A stretch of 64,000 bases of DNA, taken from assembly GCF_002197845.1 (NCBI RefSeq), contig NZ_NIDE01000003.1, positions 372,001 through 436,000 on the forward strand. The letters are read 5' to 3'. Below the pieces are notes generated by a model. That model saw only the letters and a list, made by a program, of their open reading frames with translations, had not been told where the DNA came from and did no database searches. Shown here in pieces: positions 42,602 to 51,619 of this stretch. Every line of letters starts with the position of its first letter. Within the stretch, counting starts at the first letter, position 1. A program made the position numbers and the translations under genes. The stretch is from Fimbriiglobus ruber (GTDB taxonomy: Bacteria > Planctomycetota > Planctomycetia > Gemmatales > Gemmataceae).

Positions 42602-43044
42602 GCCATTCCCCTTTCTACCGCCGCCCGTTTCGCGCGAAGCGATCGGGGCAGTGGTTCATGAATTGGGGGGCGTTGGGCCGGTCTGGTGGCCTCGACCCGC
42701 GCGAATCGCGGGGTCTCGTGCCCGATTCGGGTGACCGCCCCGGCGAACCTCGCCGTTGACCGGTCCCACAAACAGCCGTCGCGTGCGGCGTGTGGTACGC
42801 GACGTACCACCGTTGTTTCTCGCCAGTCCGCGCGGCGCCAAGCATCTCGTGCTCGCCCCCCTTGGATAATGACGATATCGTCCGGGCGGAGCGGGTTCAA
42901 CAAACGAATTCCTCGGCGAGCGGTTTGTCTCCAGCTGAAATAGCCCGAACTGGCTCCCGGAAGCCGATATCCGCTCGCTTTTCACCCACCTTCCGCAAGA
43001 TAATCGGCAGACCTCTCGGAATTCACTCAGTGGAGACGTTCCTG
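42602..43044. promoter_or_regulatory. Divergent intergenic region with an operator-like palindrome
   Basis: A 443-base spacer between the ferredoxin gene (minus) and the S9 peptidase gene (plus). It holds a perfect interrupted palindrome, GTGGTACG-CGA-CGTACCAC (42792-42810), of operator size, and a short hairpin about 42700-42720. No gene is supported here. The regulator is unknown. Confidence 0.4.
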
Positions 43045-46000
43045 ATGTTCCGCGCCGTGTGGGCGACCGGGCTCGCTATAGCACTTCTCGCATCCATAAC
43101 CGACCTGCGTGCCCAGGCACCGGCCGCCAAACGGCCGATCACGCACGCGGATTACGAAATCTGGAACACGATGACCGGCGTCAAGCTGTCGCCCGACGGC
43201 CGGTATCTGGCGTACCGCCTCGCTCCGCCCGAAGGGGACGCGGACATCGTAATCCGGACTTTGACCACGGGGGCCGAGATCCGCATCCCGACCGGCGGTC
43301 GACCGGCCACGCCGCCCGCGACTCCCGCCGATCCTTCGGCACCACCCCCGGAACCGGCCCCCGCGCCGGAAGCGACAGCCGGCACCGGTCCGGCCGGCGG
43401 ACCACAGTTTTCGCCGGACTCGAAGTTGCTCCTCGTCCCGCTCACGCCGACCAAGGCGGAGTTGGACAAGGCAAAAGCCGACAAGGTGAAAACGGACGAG
43501 ATGCCGAAGGCGGCGCTGGCCATCATTGAGTTGGAGACTGGCAAGATCGTGACGCGGGTCGAACACGTGCGGGCGTTCAGCGTATACGGGCCGGGCACCG
43601 GCTTGTTGGTCTATCAGAAGGAACCGAAGCCGGAAGACATGCCGAAGACCGACACGCGCCCGAAAGAAGTCGCCCCGGCTCCCGCACAACCCCGCGGTCC
43701 GGGAACCCGCCAGCGACCACCAGGAGCCGGCGGTCCGACCGGCGGTGCCACACCTGCCCCACGCCTCACGTTCGGCACCGATCTCGTCGTGCGCAACCTG
43801 GCGACCGGGTCAGAAACGCTCTTCGCCGACGTAGCCGAGTATTCGATCACCAAGGATGTCAAACAGATCGTCTTCACGGTCCAATCGAAATCGGCCGGTC
43901 GGAACGGTGTTTACGTGGCCCCGCTGACCGGGGCCGCGGTGCCGACCGCGCTAACCAGCAGTCTGGGCCGATTTTCCCGGCTCACCTGGAACGAAGGGCA
44001 GAGCAAGCTCGCGTTCTTCGTGGGCGATCCACCGCCGGCCCCGCCGCCCAGTGCGGCCGTGACTGGGGCCGTCGCAGTACCCGCGCCCGGGCCGACGAAG
44101 GTGCGGGTATTCGTCTGGGACCGAACCGCTACGCCACCAGTCGTCAACCCAATGGCGGTGGTCGCGTCGGCAGTGGTTCATGTCGCGGGGGCTGCCCCGG
44201 CCGAAGAAATTCTCGGCGCGAGCGTACCCGGGCTGAAATCGGGCTGGGCCATCGTCGACCGCAGCGGGTTACGCTTTTCGACCGACGGACTGAAGCTGGA
44301 AGTCGCCACCGCTCCGGTCTTGTCGCGCGAGTCGGTGGCCGCCCCCGAAACACCGCCTTCTGCTCCGGCTGAGCCGCCCGCGGCCACTCCCGGCACCCCT
44401 CGCGGGCCAGCCCGTGCGGACGCGGACAAAGTCGAACTCGATATCTGGCACTGGAAGGATGACTACGTCCAGCCGATGCAGAAAATCCGCTCCGCGGCCG
44501 ACCGCATGCGGACCTACCGCGCTGTGTATTTCCTCGACACCAAACAGTTCCGCCACCTGTCCGACGCGGACACGGACGTGTTCGTGCCCAGTCACGGTGA
44601 CTGGGGTCTCGCGTCGAACGACAAGCGGTTCCGCGGTCAGCAGTGGCTCTCGCCGACCCCGCGCGACTATTCGCTGGTCAACGTTCGCACGGGCGAAGCC
44701 AAACCGATCCTGGCGGGCCAGGACTCCGCCGTCTTCCGGTCCCCGGACGGCAAATCGCTGGTCGCGTTCGATGGCCATGACTGGCACGGACTCTCGGTCC
44801 CAGTCGGGCAGAAGGCCAACCTGACGGCCAAGCTCCCGACGACCTTCTTCAACGAGGAGTTCGACAGCCCATCCACCCCGCCACCTTACGGCATGGCCGG
44901 CTGGACGAACGACGGGAAATACGCCCTGCTCGAAGACCGGTTCGACATCTGGAAGGTCGCCATCGATGGGAGTGAAGCCGTGAACCTGACGGGTACTGGG
45001 ACCGGCAAAAATCGCAAGATCCGATACCGGCACGTCCGGCTCGCCGAGCCCGAAGAGGGCGAGGACCGCGGCGTCGACCTGACGAAGCCCATGCTGCTGG
45101 CGGTCGAAAATCTCGTCACGCACGACACCGGCTTCTACCGCATGGAACCGGGGTCCAGGCCCAAGCTGCTCGTGATGGGAGCCCGGCGGTACGGCACGCC
45201 GACCAAGGCCAAGTCCGCCGACACCATGATCTTCACCGTCTCCACCTTCTACGACCACCCGGACTACTACGTCGCCGACAAGGACTTTCACGAGATCCGC
45301 CGGGTGACCAACGCGAACCCGAAGGTGCGCGAATTCAACTGGGGCAAGGCGGAACTGATCCACTACCACTCGGCCGACGGTGCCCCGCTGAGCGGCATCC
45401 TGATCAAGCCGGAAGACTTCGACCCGATGAAGAAATACCCGATGATGGTGTACATCTACGAGCGGCTGTCGGGCGGCCTACATAACTTCACTCTCCCGAA
45501 AGCCGGCACGTCGATCAACCCGACGTACTACGCCAGTAACGGCTATCTGGTGTTCATGCCCGATATCAAATACACCGTCGGCGCGCCCGGCCAAAGTGCC
45601 CTGAAGTGCGTCCTCCCGGCAATTCAGGCGGTCGCCGATAAGGGCTACGTGAACGAGGCGGCCATCGGCATCCAAGGCCACTCTTGGGGCGGGTATCAGA
45701 TCGCATACCTGGTGACACAGACGGGCCGCTTCAAGGCGGCGGCCGCCGGGGCCCCGGTGTCGGACATGGTTAGTGCCTACGGCGGCATCCGCTGGGGGAC
45801 GGGCCTACCGCGGCAGTTTCAGTACGAGCGAACGCAGAGCCGGATCGGCAAGACGCTCTGGGAGACCCCGATGAAGTACATCGAAAACTCACCCATCTTC
45901 ATGGCCGACCGGGTCCAGACGCCGCTGATGATGCTCCACAACGACCAGGACGACGCGGTCCCCTGGTATCAGGGCATCGAGTACTATCTGGCCCTCCGCC

Positions 46001-46227
46001 GACTCGGCAAGGAAGTCTACCTGTTGAACTACAACGGCGAACTGCACGGCTTGCGAAAGAAAGCCAACCAGCGGGATTACACCCTGCGAATGCAGCAGTT
46101 CTTCGACCATCACCTCAAGGGCGCGCCCGCGCCCGAGTGGATGGCGAAGGGGGTGCCTTACAACGAGCGGGACAAGGAGAAAGAACAGTGGAAGAAGCTG
46201 TTCGGCCTGGAGAAGAAAGCACAGTGA
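43045..46227 (+). CDS. Secreted S9-family prolyl oligopeptidase-like peptidase
   Basis: A 1060-residue exported peptidase with a signal peptide (MFRAVWATGLAIALLASITDLRAQ). The N-terminal ~750 residues are WD/propeller-like (VKLSPDGRYLAYRL, FSPDSKLLLVPL) with Pro/Ala-rich inserts (residues ~95-125 and ~210-250). The C-terminal alpha/beta hydrolase has IGIQGHSWGGYQIAYL with nucleophile Ser ~880, then MLHNDQDDAVPW (Asp) and NGELHGLRKK (His). S9 enzymes cleave short peptides after a barrel filter domain. The start at 43045 has GGAGA upstream. The Pro-rich inserts make it longer than most S9 proteins (~700). Confidence 0.88.
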   Translation: MFRAVWATGLAIALLASITDLRAQAPAAKRPITHADYEIWNTMTGVKLSPDGRYLAYRLAPPEGDADIVIRTLTTGAEIRIPTGGRPATPPATPADPSAPPPEPAPAPEATAGTGPAGGPQFSPDSKLLLVPLTPTKAELDKAKADKVKTDEMPKAALAIIELETGKIVTRVEHVRAFSVYGPGTGLLVYQKEPKPEDMPKTDTRPKEVAPAPAQPRGPGTRQRPPGAGGPTGGATPAPRLTFGTDLVVRNLATGSETLFADVAEYSITKDVKQIVFTVQSKSAGRNGVYVAPLTGAAVPTALTSSLGRFSRLTWNEGQSKLAFFVGDPPPAPPPSAAVTGAVAVPAPGPTKVRVFVWDRTATPPVVNPMAVVASAVVHVAGAAPAEEILGASVPGLKSGWAIVDRSGLRFSTDGLKLEVATAPVLSRESVAAPETPPSAPAEPPAATPGTPRGPARADADKVELDIWHWKDDYVQPMQKIRSAADRMRTYRAVYFLDTKQFRHLSDADTDVFVPSHGDWGLASNDKRFRGQQWLSPTPRDYSLVNVRTGEAKPILAGQDSAVFRSPDGKSLVAFDGHDWHGLSVPVGQKANLTAKLPTTFFNEEFDSPSTPPPYGMAGWTNDGKYALLEDRFDIWKVAIDGSEAVNLTGTGTGKNRKIRYRHVRLAEPEEGEDRGVDLTKPMLLAVENLVTHDTGFYRMEPGSRPKLLVMGARRYGTPTKAKSADTMIFTVSTFYDHPDYYVADKDFHEIRRVTNANPKVREFNWGKAELIHYHSADGAPLSGILIKPEDFDPMKKYPMMVYIYERLSGGLHNFTLPKAGTSINPTYYASNGYLVFMPDIKYTVGAPGQSALKCVLPAIQAVADKGYVNEAAIGIQGHSWGGYQIAYLVTQTGRFKAAAAGAPVSDMVSAYGGIRWGTGLPRQFQYERTQSRIGKTLWETPMKYIENSPIFMADRVQTPLMMLHNDQDDAVPWYQGIEYYLALRRLGKEVYLLNYNGELHGLRKKANQRDYTLRMQQFFDHHLKGAPAPEWMAKGVPYNERDKEKEQWKKLFGLEKKAQ

Positions 46228-46286
46228 TGCGAACGCTTCCGGCGCTCGGCGCGGGTCTCCGATCCCGCGCCGAGCGCCTGAGATTG

Positions 46287-47408
46287 CTACACCCTCACAC
46301 CGTACTGCTTCAATGTCTCCTGATTCAACTCAATACCCAGGCCTGGTTTGTCCGGAAGCGTGAGCATGCCGTCGGCGTCCGGCCGGAACGGGTTCACGAT
46401 CAGGTCGTCAACGTAAGGGGATGGGGTGATGAACTCGACGTAGCTCGCGACCGGTAAGGCGGCCGTCAGGTGTAGGTCGGCGGCGAGGCCGACGGCCGTG
46501 TTCCAGCCGTGTGGGACGAGTTGGATGTTATGCTCGTAAGCCATCCAGCCGATCCGCCAGGCCTCCGTCAGTCCGCCGCACTTGGTGCAGTCCGGTTGCA
46601 GGATATCGGCCGCGTGGGCCTGGATGTACGGCCAGAAGCTCTGCCGCCGGGTCAGGACTTCGCCAGTAGTGATGGGGATCGGCGAATGCAGTCGGAGTTC
46701 GACGAAACCGGCGAGGTCGTCGGGCGGCAGCGCCTCCTCGAACCAGGTCACGTCATACCCCGCTAACATCTGGGCCGTCCGCAGTGCCCACTTGTACCCG
46801 TGCGGCCAGTAGGCGTCGCTTCCGCCGGCGTCGACCATTAACTCGACGTTCGGGCCGACGACGTCGCGGGCCGTGCGAACGAGGAGTTCGTCCGTCTTGG
46901 CGTCCCGCCGCCCGAACGGCTTCCACCCGAGCTTGATCGCCCGAAACCCCCGCGCGACCGCCTGCTTCAGCTTCTCGCCCAACGGCTCCGGTTCGTCGAA
47001 TAGCAACGACCCGTAGGGCTTGATCCGGTTCCGGTAAACGCCCCCAAGGAGGCGGGCGACGGGTTGGTTGCAGATCTTGCCAAAGAGATCCCACAGGGCG
47101 ATGTCGATGCCGCTGATGGCGTGTTCGACGGACCCGCCGCGGCCCTGCCAAAAGGTATGCTGGCGAAGTTTCTCGGACACACGGGCCGGTTCGTCGGCCC
47201 GCTCGCCGATCAGGAACGGGCGGAGGAGCTTGCCCGCGGCCGCGACCAGGGCCACACTCGTCATCGCGCTGCCGACCCCGACGCGGCCGTCGTCGGTGAT
47301 GACTTCGACGATGGTGTGGAGGTTATCTTCGGGGGTGAGTTCGGCGGTCCACCCGCCCTCGACGGTGCCCCCGGCCAGGCCGGTCAACCGAAGGTCGGCG
47401 ATCTTCAT
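46287..47408 (-). CDS. Enolase-superfamily enzyme (mandelate racemase/muconate lactonizing type)
   Basis: A 373-residue enzyme with the N-terminal capping domain (WTAELTPEDNLHTIVEVITDDG) and the barrel: GIDIALWDLFGKICNQPVARLLGG, RGFRAIKLGWKPFG (catalytic Lys region), ELMVDAGGSDAY (metal Asp), WFEEALPPDD (metal Glu), ITTGEVLTRR (metal Glu) and LVPHGWNTAVG (His). These fit acid-sugar dehydratases of the family, such as galactonate or mannonate types, but the substrate cannot be read. The start at 47408 is the Met of MKIADLRL. It is convergent with the S9 peptidase gene. Confidence 0.87.
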   Translation of the reverse strand: MKIADLRLTGLAGGTVEGGWTAELTPEDNLHTIVEVITDDGRVGVGSAMTSVALVAAAGKLLRPFLIGERADEPARVSEKLRQHTFWQGRGGSVEHAISGIDIALWDLFGKICNQPVARLLGGVYRNRIKPYGSLLFDEPEPLGEKLKQAVARGFRAIKLGWKPFGRRDAKTDELLVRTARDVVGPNVELMVDAGGSDAYWPHGYKWALRTAQMLAGYDVTWFEEALPPDDLAGFVELRLHSPIPITTGEVLTRRQSFWPYIQAHAADILQPDCTKCGGLTEAWRIGWMAYEHNIQLVPHGWNTAVGLAADLHLTAALPVASYVEFITPSPYVDDLIVNPFRPDADGMLTLPDKPGLGIELNQETLKQYGVRV

Positions 47409-47469
47409 CAGCGGTCTCGCGTGGAGTTGCGGTGCGGAGTCTCCGTGAGAAGATACCAAGAACGGGGGG

Positions 47470-48660
47470 TTAGTGGCCGCTCCCGTTCAACGCAACGCCG
47501 TTCGTCGCCGCGGCCACGAAACCGAGAGGGCGGTCGCCGCGCCGGGACGCAAGACCCGATCGATTCTCCCGGAACTGCTCCTTGGCCCACGCCCAGTCCC
47601 ATTCGTTCACGTCAACGAACCGGAGGACGAGCAGATTCTTCAGTTCTTCGATCTCCGCGAAGCTCATGTCGGCGGTGTCCCTCACCACCGCATCGAGGTC
47701 GAGGGCCGAACGAATGTCCTGGTGCCAGCGGTTCGAGAGCGTGCGCCGTAATTCCGCGCTTGGCTTTGGGAACTGGAGGGTGAGGTCGATTCGCCCCGGC
47801 CGGCGGAACGCCGCGTCGATCCGGTCGATCGGACAGTTGGTGGTGAACACGTACACGACGCCCTCATTTACCTCGATGCCGTCGAGCGAGGAAAGAAACA
47901 CGGCTTGGTCGTCGGTATCGGCTTTCGCGTCGCGGTCCCGAAGGGCCACGTCCATGTCGTCGAAAAAGATGACGCCCCGGGTCGTGACCTGGAACAGTGC
48001 TTTGACCGCCGCGGCCGGGTTGCAATCCCGCCGGGCCGCCTGGTAATCGTCCGGGCCGACGATCCTGACCTCCCACCCGCGTTGCTCGGCTTCCCGGCGG
48101 ATCCACCGGCACGCGGACGTCTTCCCGTTGCCGGGCGGCCCGGTGAGCAACAACCCGCGCTTGGCTCGGCCGCCGAGCGCGCGAATTCGTTTAAGGTTTC
48201 TCGGGTCGAGAAACCCGATCGTATTTCGCCAAACGGTTTCGCGTTGCCCGTCCGGCATCACGGGCGGCTCTTCGGCTTCTTCGTCGCTGGCTCGCTTGTA
48301 CCGAAGGGCGGCACGATACAAACGGACGTAGTCCTTCCGATCCACGATGAAAAAGTCGTACCCGAAGCACGACAACTCGGGGGCACTCGCACAGTAACTT
48401 CGCGCGAACGTGATCCCGTTAACGGTATAGAGTCGAATCCCGTACATCATTCCGGGTCGGGTCTTGCGCCAGTCCGGGCTCCAATCCCGGATGAAAACCC
48501 CGTCGACCGGCACGAACGCCCCGCGGGTCGCGTGTTCGAGTAAAGGGGTTTGGAACTCGTCCAGGTCGAACACCACCGGGTCGGAGAACCCCGCCGCCTT
48601 CGCGGCCGTGTCGACGATGGCTCGGTGGTCCGCGGTAAAGTCGGCGATGGTGTTGCTCAT
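47470..48660 (-). CDS. AAA-family ATPase
   Basis: A 396-residue protein with an N-terminal ~170-residue domain of unknown fold (YGIRLYTVNGITFARSYCASAPELSCFGYDFFIVDR) and a C-terminal AAA module: Walker A LLTGPPGNGKTSACRW, Walker B GVIFFDDMDVAL, sensor VFTTNCPIDRIDAAF and Arg finger FRRPGRIDL. The layout (extra N-terminal domain plus one AAA) resembles Bcs1/spastin-type remodelers. The start at 48660 (MSNTIADF) has a weak RBS. It is divergent from ispG. A link to the ubiquitin-like cassette 1.8 kb away is possible but unproven. Confidence 0.82.
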   Translation of the reverse strand: MSNTIADFTADHRAIVDTAAKAAGFSDPVVFDLDEFQTPLLEHATRGAFVPVDGVFIRDWSPDWRKTRPGMMYGIRLYTVNGITFARSYCASAPELSCFGYDFFIVDRKDYVRLYRAALRYKRASDEEAEEPPVMPDGQRETVWRNTIGFLDPRNLKRIRALGGRAKRGLLLTGPPGNGKTSACRWIRREAEQRGWEVRIVGPDDYQAARRDCNPAAAVKALFQVTTRGVIFFDDMDVALRDRDAKADTDDQAVFLSSLDGIEVNEGVVYVFTTNCPIDRIDAAFRRPGRIDLTLQFPKPSAELRRTLSNRWHQDIRSALDLDAVVRDTADMSFAEIEELKNLLVLRFVDVNEWDWAWAKEQFRENRSGLASRRGDRPLGFVAAATNGVALNGSGH

Positions 48661-48741
48661 ACGGTTTCGGACATGTGCCCCGGCCCGCAGGTTCGCGGAA
48701 GGGTAACGCACCGTGAGAATTGCAATCGAAAGCACTTTGTG

Positions 48742-48771
48742 TTGACGAGCTTCCCGTGATGAGCCTAGATT
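48742..48771 (+). promoter_or_regulatory. Candidate sigma-70-type promoter of ispG
   Basis: TTGACG (48742-48747) and TAGATT (48766-48771) are separated by 18 bases and lie about 60 bases upstream of the ispG start. They are close to the -35/-10 consensus. Not verified. Confidence 0.4.
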
Positions 48772-48832
48772 GACCACGGTTAATAGGCTGTGCCGCGTTC
48801 CGCGCGATGTCTCCGACTGGTGAGGTGTTTGT

Positions 48833-50014
48833 ATGTCCCGGTTCGACTACGCCGTGCTCGAAAGTGCCCCGAAAGTCCCCGGGCGGCCGCGGCACAAGAC
48901 CCGTGAAGTGGCGGTCGGCGACAAGGTGTTCGGCGGGGCGAACCCGGTCTGGGTCCAGTCGATGACCACGACCGACACCTTTGATGTCGAGGGGACGGTC
49001 GAGCAGATCAAGAAACTCGAAGAAGCCGGGTGTGAACTCGTCCGGGTGACGGTGCCCAAGCCGGAAGACGCTGGGGCTCTCGGGGAAATCCGCAAGCGGA
49101 TCGGCATCCCGCTCATCTGCGACATCCACTTCGACTACAAGATGGCCCTCGCGGCCCTCGACCACCCGATCGACAAGATTCGCATTAACCCCGGCAACAT
49201 CGGCGGGTACGACCGGTTCCGGCAGGTGGTGCGGAAAGCCAAGGCCAAGGGCATTCCCATGCGGGTCGGCGTGAACGCCGGCTCGCTGGAAAAGGAACTC
49301 GTCGAGAAGTACGGCTTCCCGTGCCCGCCGGCGATCGTCGAGTCTGCCCTGCGGTCGATCGAGGTGGCCGAATCCGAGGGGTACGACCAGATCGTCGTCT
49401 CGCTCAAGTCGTCGGACGTGCTGGTCGCGGTCGAGTCGTATCGGCTGTTCGCCCAGCTCGCGGACTACCCGACGCACATCGGCATCACCGAAGCGGGCAA
49501 GCCGCCCTACGCCGTCACCAAATCGTCCGCCGGCCTCGCGCCGATCCTGCTGGACGGCATCGGCGACACCATCCGCATCTCACTCCTGGGCGACCCGGTG
49601 CCCGAAATCGCGGCCGCGTTCGACATCCTGCAAGCCACCCAGCGCCGCGTCCGCCGGCCCGAATTGATCGCCTGCCCGACGTGCGGCCGGCTGGCGATCG
49701 ACCTGGAGAAGATCATCGCGGAACTCGAACAGCGTCTGGAAGGCCGCCGGTTGCCGGTGAAAATCAGCGTCCTCGGCTGCGTGGTCAACGGCCCCGGCGA
49801 GGCCCGCGAGGCGGACATTGGCATCGCCGCCGGGAACGGCAAAGGGATGATCTTCCGCAACGGGGAGATCGTCCGCCGGGTGGACGAAGCCGAGATCGTC
49901 GACGCACTGATGGAAGAAGTTGCGCGGTGGGAAATCGAGAACGCGGACCGCATCCCTAAGGACAAAGACGCGGAGCGACTCGGCCGCCGTAAGTTGCCTA
50001 TGGTCGCGAGCTGA
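48833..50014 (+). CDS. ispG: 4-hydroxy-3-methylbut-2-en-1-yl diphosphate synthase
   Basis: A 393-residue MEP-pathway enzyme that reduces 2-C-methylerythritol 2,4-cyclodiphosphate to HMBPP for isoprenoid synthesis. It shows the IspG core VQSMTTTDTFDVEGTVEQIKKL, EAGCELVRVTVP, IPLICDIHFDYKMAL, KIRINPGNIGG, the cluster cysteines in LIACPTCGRL and LGCVVNGPGEAREADIG (cysteine and catalytic Glu). It lacks the extra middle domain of plant and some bacterial IspG. It needs ferredoxin or flavodoxin electrons. A hairpin at 50050-50073 follows. Confidence 0.96.
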   Translation: MSRFDYAVLESAPKVPGRPRHKTREVAVGDKVFGGANPVWVQSMTTTDTFDVEGTVEQIKKLEEAGCELVRVTVPKPEDAGALGEIRKRIGIPLICDIHFDYKMALAALDHPIDKIRINPGNIGGYDRFRQVVRKAKAKGIPMRVGVNAGSLEKELVEKYGFPCPPAIVESALRSIEVAESEGYDQIVVSLKSSDVLVAVESYRLFAQLADYPTHIGITEAGKPPYAVTKSSAGLAPILLDGIGDTIRISLLGDPVPEIAAAFDILQATQRRVRRPELIACPTCGRLAIDLEKIIAELEQRLEGRRLPVKISVLGCVVNGPGEAREADIGIAAGNGKGMIFRNGEIVRRVDEAEIVDALMEEVARWEIENADRIPKDKDAERLGRRKLPMVAS

Positions 50015-50049
50015 GGCTGAAAAAACAACCGACCGCGAGCGAGAAGAAT

Positions 50050-50073
50050 GGCCGCCGCACTCGCGCGGCGGCC
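50050..50073 (+). terminator. Hairpin after ispG
   Basis: GGCCGCCGC (50050-50058) pairs with GCGGCGGCC (50065-50073) around a six-base loop, 36 bases past the ispG stop. No T-run follows. The remaining spacer to 50432 shows no separate gene, but its reading frame just before the JAB gene looks partly coding. Confidence 0.4.
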
Positions 50074-50432
50074 TGGAATTCGTGGGGAGTTTGAATTGCC
50101 CCCAAGTCGGCTTCACCTTTCCAGTTGATGACGACACGCCGGATGGCATATGATACAGTGCCGGATGGCGATGCGAGTGACCGATCCGGAGCCTAGGATT
50201 GGCCCGTCCGCACCACCTCTCCCGCTTGGGAATCACCGCCGCGCACACGACGCGGCGGCGCGACCGATGAAACACGACGAGGGCGCCAACGATCCGCCCC
50301 ACGCATCTGATCCGAGCGACGGTATCCCAGGTCCGCGAATGGGCCGGAACACTGACCGGGCCGGTTACCCCCGGCCCGCATCCCGCTCGCCCGACGGGTG
50401 GCTCCCCGCCACGGTACGAACGCCTTCGCCGC

Positions 50433-51272
50433 GTGGTGTTAACCGACGAAGTGTCGCGGACCCTTTTCGGCGAATACGCCGCGCACCGGGCGACGGACCG
50501 CGGGACTGAGGAAACGGGCTGGCTGTTACTCGGCCTCCGCGAGGCGGACGAGGCCATCGTCCTGGCGACCCTCCCCGCCGGCGCCGACCGCGACGCGGGC
50601 GAGGCCCACGTCCGGTTCAACGGCGTGGCCCAGACGATCGGGTATCGGGTCGTTTGGCAGTTCGACCGACGGCTCACCCAGCTCGGCGTCGTTCACACGC
50701 ACCCGGGGACACTCCGGCACCCGAGCGACGGCGATTACGACGGGGACCGGGAGTGGGTGCCCTGCCTCCAAGGCGGAGAAGGGGTGTTCGGGATCGGAAC
50801 GCTGGACAGGCGGGGGCACGACGAGCCCGGCGGAAGCGAGACCGCCGTCGGCGGGCACCCCAAGCCGCACGTGCAGACATTCGGCGACCTGAGATTCGAC
50901 TGGTACTCACTCGCCGCCGGGGACAAAAAATACACCCCGCTCAACGTCGAGATCACGATTGGCCCGGATCTCGCATTACCGCTCCGACCCGTTTGGGGCG
51001 TCATCGAGGACCACGCGGACCGGCTCGACCGGCTGGCCCGACAGATGGCCAAGGTCCGGTTCGAGGTGGGGCGGGGGCGCGACGGGCCGGCCCTGGGCGT
51101 GGTGGTGGGGCTGGGGGCACCGGAACAGACGCTCCGGGTCGTACTCGAAGGGAAAACGGCACGATACTTTTACGAGGCGGGCGGGGAAGTGTTTCACCCC
51201 GACCTGCCGGCGGGCACGGCCCCGGACCAGGGGGTCTATCTGATCCTGGCCGAGCTGGCCGCCCGCGGTTGA
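50433..51272 (+). CDS. JAB/MPN-domain protease (JAMM deubiquitinase-like)
   Basis: A metalloprotease of the JAB1/MPN family, used in eukaryotes and in bacterial ubiquitin-like systems to remove modifiers. The intact JAMM motif is visible: upstream Glu in GTEETGWLLLG, then VVHTHPGTLRHPSDGD, that is H-x-H-x7-S-x2-D. A C-terminal ~100-residue domain (from PLRPVWGVIEDHADRLDRL) is unassigned. The annotated GTG at 50433 lacks an RBS. The same frame is open from 50271 and reads PPRYERLRRVVLTDEVS just before it, with no ATG/GTG/TTG, so the true start may be upstream behind a frameshift. It is followed by a small gene, an E2-like and an E1-like gene. Confidence 0.82.
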   Translation: MVLTDEVSRTLFGEYAAHRATDRGTEETGWLLLGLREADEAIVLATLPAGADRDAGEAHVRFNGVAQTIGYRVVWQFDRRLTQLGVVHTHPGTLRHPSDGDYDGDREWVPCLQGGEGVFGIGTLDRRGHDEPGGSETAVGGHPKPHVQTFGDLRFDWYSLAAGDKKYTPLNVEITIGPDLALPLRPVWGVIEDHADRLDRLARQMAKVRFEVGRGRDGPALGVVVGLGAPEQTLRVVLEGKTARYFYEAGGEVFHPDLPAGTAPDQGVYLILAELAARG

Positions 51273-51335
51273 GGAGCCAACGAAGGTCAACGTGACCAAT
51301 GTTGGGTTCGGTTTCGCCCGGATGGAGAGACGGCC

Positions 51336-51518
51336 ATGGACTTCCGACCGCTGACGACGAAAGAGAGGAGCGACCTGATCACCGCACTCCGCGGAAACGC
51401 CGAGAGTGATCGGGCCTTGCTGATGGACCGCCGCGACACGAGCTTCGCCGGAACCGCCGACGACGTGCCCGACGAAGAAGTCATCAACGCCATCAAGTCT
51501 GTTCCATGCCACTATTGA
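51336..51518 (+). CDS. Small protein in the ubiquitin-like cassette
   Basis: A 60-residue, mainly helical protein: LTTKERSDLITALRGN, SDRALLMDRRDT, DDVPDEEVINAIKSVPCHY. The ATG at 51336 has GGAGA seven bases upstream, supporting real translation. It does not look like a beta-grasp ubiquitin and has no C-terminal Gly-Gly. It lies between the JAB and E2 genes, so an adaptor, effector-associated or unusual modifier role is possible. The family is not recognised. Confidence 0.6.
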   Translation: MDFRPLTTKERSDLITALRGNAESDRALLMDRRDTSFAGTADDVPDEEVINAIKSVPCHY

Positions 51519-51534
51519 GGGGCTAGGGCGGGGC

Positions 51535-51586
51535 CCGGGTCCGCGCAGGGGGCGGTTTTCCTTCCGCCTTTGGTGCCCGGACCCGG
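51535..51586 (+). other. Structured hairpin between the small gene and E2
   Basis: CCGGGTCCG (51535-51543) pairs with CGGACCCGG (51578-51586), enclosing an inner GGCGG...CCGCC hairpin. It could attenuate or process the cassette transcript. Confidence 0.45.
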
Positions 51587-51619
51587 ACCCCGAACATTCC
51601 GAGAGTAGTACGCGGAGCT

